24,992 nt of DNA from the NCBI RefSeq assembly GCF_032970905.1, contig NZ_JAWJZA010000025.1, one strand, 5' to 3'. This document shows, in pieces, positions 23,122 to 24,992 of the stretch. The DNA is from Veillonella absiana. Lineage in GTDB: Bacteria > Bacillota > Negativicutes > Veillonellales > Veillonellaceae. The notes under the pieces are model-generated. The model ran no database searches. It had not been told where the DNA came from and saw only the letters and a program-made list of their open reading frames with translations. Numbering within the stretch: position 1 is the first letter of the stretch; the number at the start of each line of letters is the position of its first letter. Made by a program: the position numbers and the translations under genes.

Positions 23122-24771
23122 ATGAATCGGAGTGGAAAAAAATGTGTGCTTTACCCTCGTGTAAGTACTGAAATGCAAGTTGATGGATTCAGCTTAGACG
23201 GGCAAAAAAACAGCTTAAGACGTTTTGCAGACAGAGAAGAAATGGAGATTGTAGATATTTACGAAGATGCTGGTAAATCCGGCAAATCCATTGAGGGCAG
23301 ACCTGCTTTTAAACAAATGCTATATGATATTGAAAATGGTTTGGAAATTGACTACATCTTAGTCTATAAGCTCTCCCGCTTTGGCAGAAATGCAGCCGAT
23401 ATTTTAAATTCTTTGGAACACGTTCAATCCTTTGGCGTAAACTTAATTTGCATCGAGGAAGGAATTGATTCCTCGCAGACAAGCGGAAAACTACTAATCT
23501 CTGTGTTGTCTGCCGTTGCTGAAATAGAGCGTGAAAATATCATAGAGCAGACAATGAACGGAAGAAAAGAAAAAGCCCGTCAAGGTGGCTGGAACGGTGG
23601 GTTTGCTCCTTATGGCTACTACCTTAAAGATAAGCAGCTCTATATCCAAGAAAATGAAGCAGAAGCGATACGAATTATCTTTGATAAATATGTAAATGGC
23701 AATATGGGATTTTATAAAATTGCAAACTATCTAAATTTGCAGGGTATTCCAAAAATCAAACGTGCCAACGGTACTCTTTCACAATGGAGTACTCATTTTG
23801 TCAGAATGATAATCGACAATCCTGTGTACACTGGAAAAATCGCTTTTGGCAGACGGACAAGAGAAAAGGTCAAGGGCACTAAAAATGAATACCGCCAAGT
23901 ACACCAAGATGAATACATTATTGCAGACGGTCAGCACGAGGCTATTATAGATGAGGTGCTTTGGAATAAGGCACATGAAAAACGAGATTTAACGGGCATT
24001 AAATCCCCGTCTAAGATTGGTCGGGATAGGGCGCACTTATTAAGCGGTATATTGAAATGCCCAAAATGTGGTGGCCCAATGTACACCAATAAACACGCTT
24101 GGACAAACAAAGACGGTACATATAAAGAGATTTACTATTATGTGTGCAGTAAGGCTCGCACCGCACGGGGGAAAAGTTGTGATTATAAAGCCATGCTCAA
24201 AAAAACTGATATTGAGCCGCTTGTCATTGAGGCTATCAGAGAGCTAATTAAAAATCAGGATTTTGCGGCAGAAATCAAATCAAGGATCGGCAAGGAAATT
24301 GATACTTCCACTTTAAACAGAGAACTCAAAAACTATGAAAATAAACTTAGAGAAGTAGAACTCAATAAAACTCGTCTTGAAAATGAAATTGACAGCCTGC
24401 CGGAAGATTCCCGTTTTAGAGAACGCAAGCTTCACGATATGACCCTCCGTCTTGATGGGCTGTATGACACCATCGTAGAGCTTGAAGAAAAGATTGAGGA
24501 TGTAAAGCTACGCCGCAAAGCCGTGGAGCAAGATGCCATCACCTTGGAAAACATCTACACGCTACTAGAAAACTTTGATAAGGTATATGATAAAATCAGC
24601 GAGGAAGAGAAAAAATCTCTGATTTCTTCGTTAATCAAAGAAATAGAGATTTTCCCATGTGACGAGGCTGAATTGCCTTTGAAGTCTATTTTATTCAATT
24701 TTCCTGTTTATAAAGATGGTGGAGATGTTTGTGGGTTTTTGTGGGATAAAAGTACGCACGTCTCCACGTGA
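23122..24771 (+). CDS. Large serine recombinase (ICE integrase)
   Basis: The product is 549 residues. The resolvase domain (about 1-150) has YPRVSTEMQVDGFSLDGQ with the nucleophile Ser at residue 15, YKLSRFGRN, and VAEIERENI. The recombinase domain follows (about 165-290), then a zinc ribbon, LKCPKCGGPMYT...YYVCSKA...KSCDYKAM (about 313-354), and a coiled coil (about 390-470). This enzyme integrates and excises the element without target duplication. The protein ends FLWDKSTHVST at a TGA that overlaps a short dyad. Relatives I recall continue a few residues further, so the C-terminal end may be set by the attachment site. GGAGG at 23108-23112 supports the ATG; it partly overlaps the hairpin CCAATCA/TGATTGG (23094-23108), which may limit translation. 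Confidence 0.92.
   Translation: MNRSGKKCVLYPRVSTEMQVDGFSLDGQKNSLRRFADREEMEIVDIYEDAGKSGKSIEGRPAFKQMLYDIENGLEIDYILVYKLSRFGRNAADILNSLEHVQSFGVNLICIEEGIDSSQTSGKLLISVLSAVAEIERENIIEQTMNGRKEKARQGGWNGGFAPYGYYLKDKQLYIQENEAEAIRIIFDKYVNGNMGFYKIANYLNLQGIPKIKRANGTLSQWSTHFVRMIIDNPVYTGKIAFGRRTREKVKGTKNEYRQVHQDEYIIADGQHEAIIDEVLWNKAHEKRDLTGIKSPSKIGRDRAHLLSGILKCPKCGGPMYTNKHAWTNKDGTYKEIYYYVCSKARTARGKSCDYKAMLKKTDIEPLVIEAIRELIKNQDFAAEIKSRIGKEIDTSTLNRELKNYENKLREVELNKTRLENEIDSLPEDSRFRERKLHDMTLRLDGLYDTIVELEEKIEDVKLRRKAVEQDAITLENIYTLLENFDKVYDKISEEEKKSLISSLIKEIEIFPCDEAELPLKSILFNFPVYKDGGDVCGFLWDKSTHVST
24757..24770. other. Candidate ICE attachment site (attR)
   Basis: CACGT-CTCC-ACGTG is a short dyad spanning the recombinase stop codon. 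Serine-integrase sites are imperfect palindromes around a 2-bp core, and several ICE integrase genes end inside their own att site. Directly after it, a different gene's 3' end begins. Without the opposite end this remains inference. Confidence 0.4.
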
Positions 24772-24863
24772 GAGGACATGGACAACATTATCATTATAAA
24801 GATGGTAGTGTTAAATGGAAAGATAAGGATCCATACTCGCGTGGTGGAAACAATGAGGAATAA
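24768..24863 (+). pseudogene. 3' fragment of an unidentified gene next to the recombinase
   Basis: In the frame starting at GTG 24768, 31 codons read VRGHGQHYHYKDGSVKWKDK and onward to PYSRGGNNEE and TAA (24861-24863). The frame is closed upstream at 24747. The composition (His, Tyr, Trp, Lys, Gly) looks like a real protein C-terminus, perhaps of a polymorphic toxin, but I cannot name it. It may be the host gene into which the element integrated. Confidence 0.45.
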
Positions 24864-24899
24864 CAAAAGCCCCCCCTGGCATAATAATTGATATAATAA

Positions 24900-24943
24900 T
24901 GGATATGTTCCCACATACTAAAGTCCACTGTGGATATGTTCCC
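24900..24943. repeat. Direct repeat TGGATATGTTCCC, 31-bp spacing
   Basis: Copies lie at 24900-24912 and 24931-24943. They are three helical turns apart and follow a TATAAT at 24892-24897, so they could be paired binding sites for a regulator. A TTGACA at the very end of the window (24985-24990) may begin another promoter. Confidence 0.5.
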
Positions 24944-24992
24944 TCAAAGAGAACTTCAACTAAGAATATTTAGGTTTTTAATTATTGACAGC

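Overview
The window looks like the chromosome of a low-to-medium GC Bacillota (a gut-type clostridium or Negativicute is my guess) carrying the remains of an integrative conjugative or mobilizable element (ICE/IME). About 3.8 kb of more GC-balanced chromosomal sequence is followed by about 21 kb of element sequence. The species is inferred only from gene families and base composition.

Chromosomal left arm (1-3821): an IS4-superfamily transposase gene, an rtcB RNA-ligase gene broken by a one-base deletion, and a DUF4268 nuclease-like gene.

Element backbone (about 3822 to about 24760): the backbone starts abruptly inside a methylase-helicase gene whose 5' part is missing, so the upstream end of the element (presumably including the type IV secretion genes) has been lost or lies elsewhere. 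Next come mobC, a small CD1845-type membrane protein, and after a 7-kb insertion the MobP-type relaxase. The relaxase is followed by a highly structured non-coding stretch that may be oriT. A divergent XRE regulator faces a macrolide-resistance module made of a Mef-like MFS pump, a CD3324-type regulator and an Erm-family 23S rRNA methyltransferase. A sigma-like protein, two small ORFs and a large serine recombinase close the element. The recombinase stop codon lies in a short dyad that could be the attachment site, and the 3' fragment of another gene follows directly.

Insertion between CD1845 and the relaxase (9303-16273): it contains two ISEcp1-like (IS1380 family) elements, one inside the other. 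The outer copy has 14-bp ends identical, as I remember them, to the published ISEcp1 ends and rebuilds to 1,654 bp with a 420-codon transposase. It is split exactly at a TTAAA target duplication by a 2,877-bp unit. That unit consists of a second ISEcp1-like copy, a flavin-binding PPOX gene and a truncated IS3 element, which is what one-ended ISEcp1-type transposition would leave. Each copy carries the outward promoter TTGAAA-18 bp-TACAAT, one pointing at the PPOX gene and the other at an MBL-fold gene. A stand-alone caspase-like protease gene follows and ends in an ATGA overlap with the relaxase reading frame.

Regulation: the Mef-like gene has a strong promoter, a 7-codon leader MLIRIRK containing the Arg-x-Arg type of macrolide-arrest motif, and a terminator hairpin enclosed by a competing long-range pairing with the leader. 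This is a good candidate for macrolide-inducible transcription attenuation. A second short leader ORF overlapping a hairpin lies between the pump and the CD3324-type gene.
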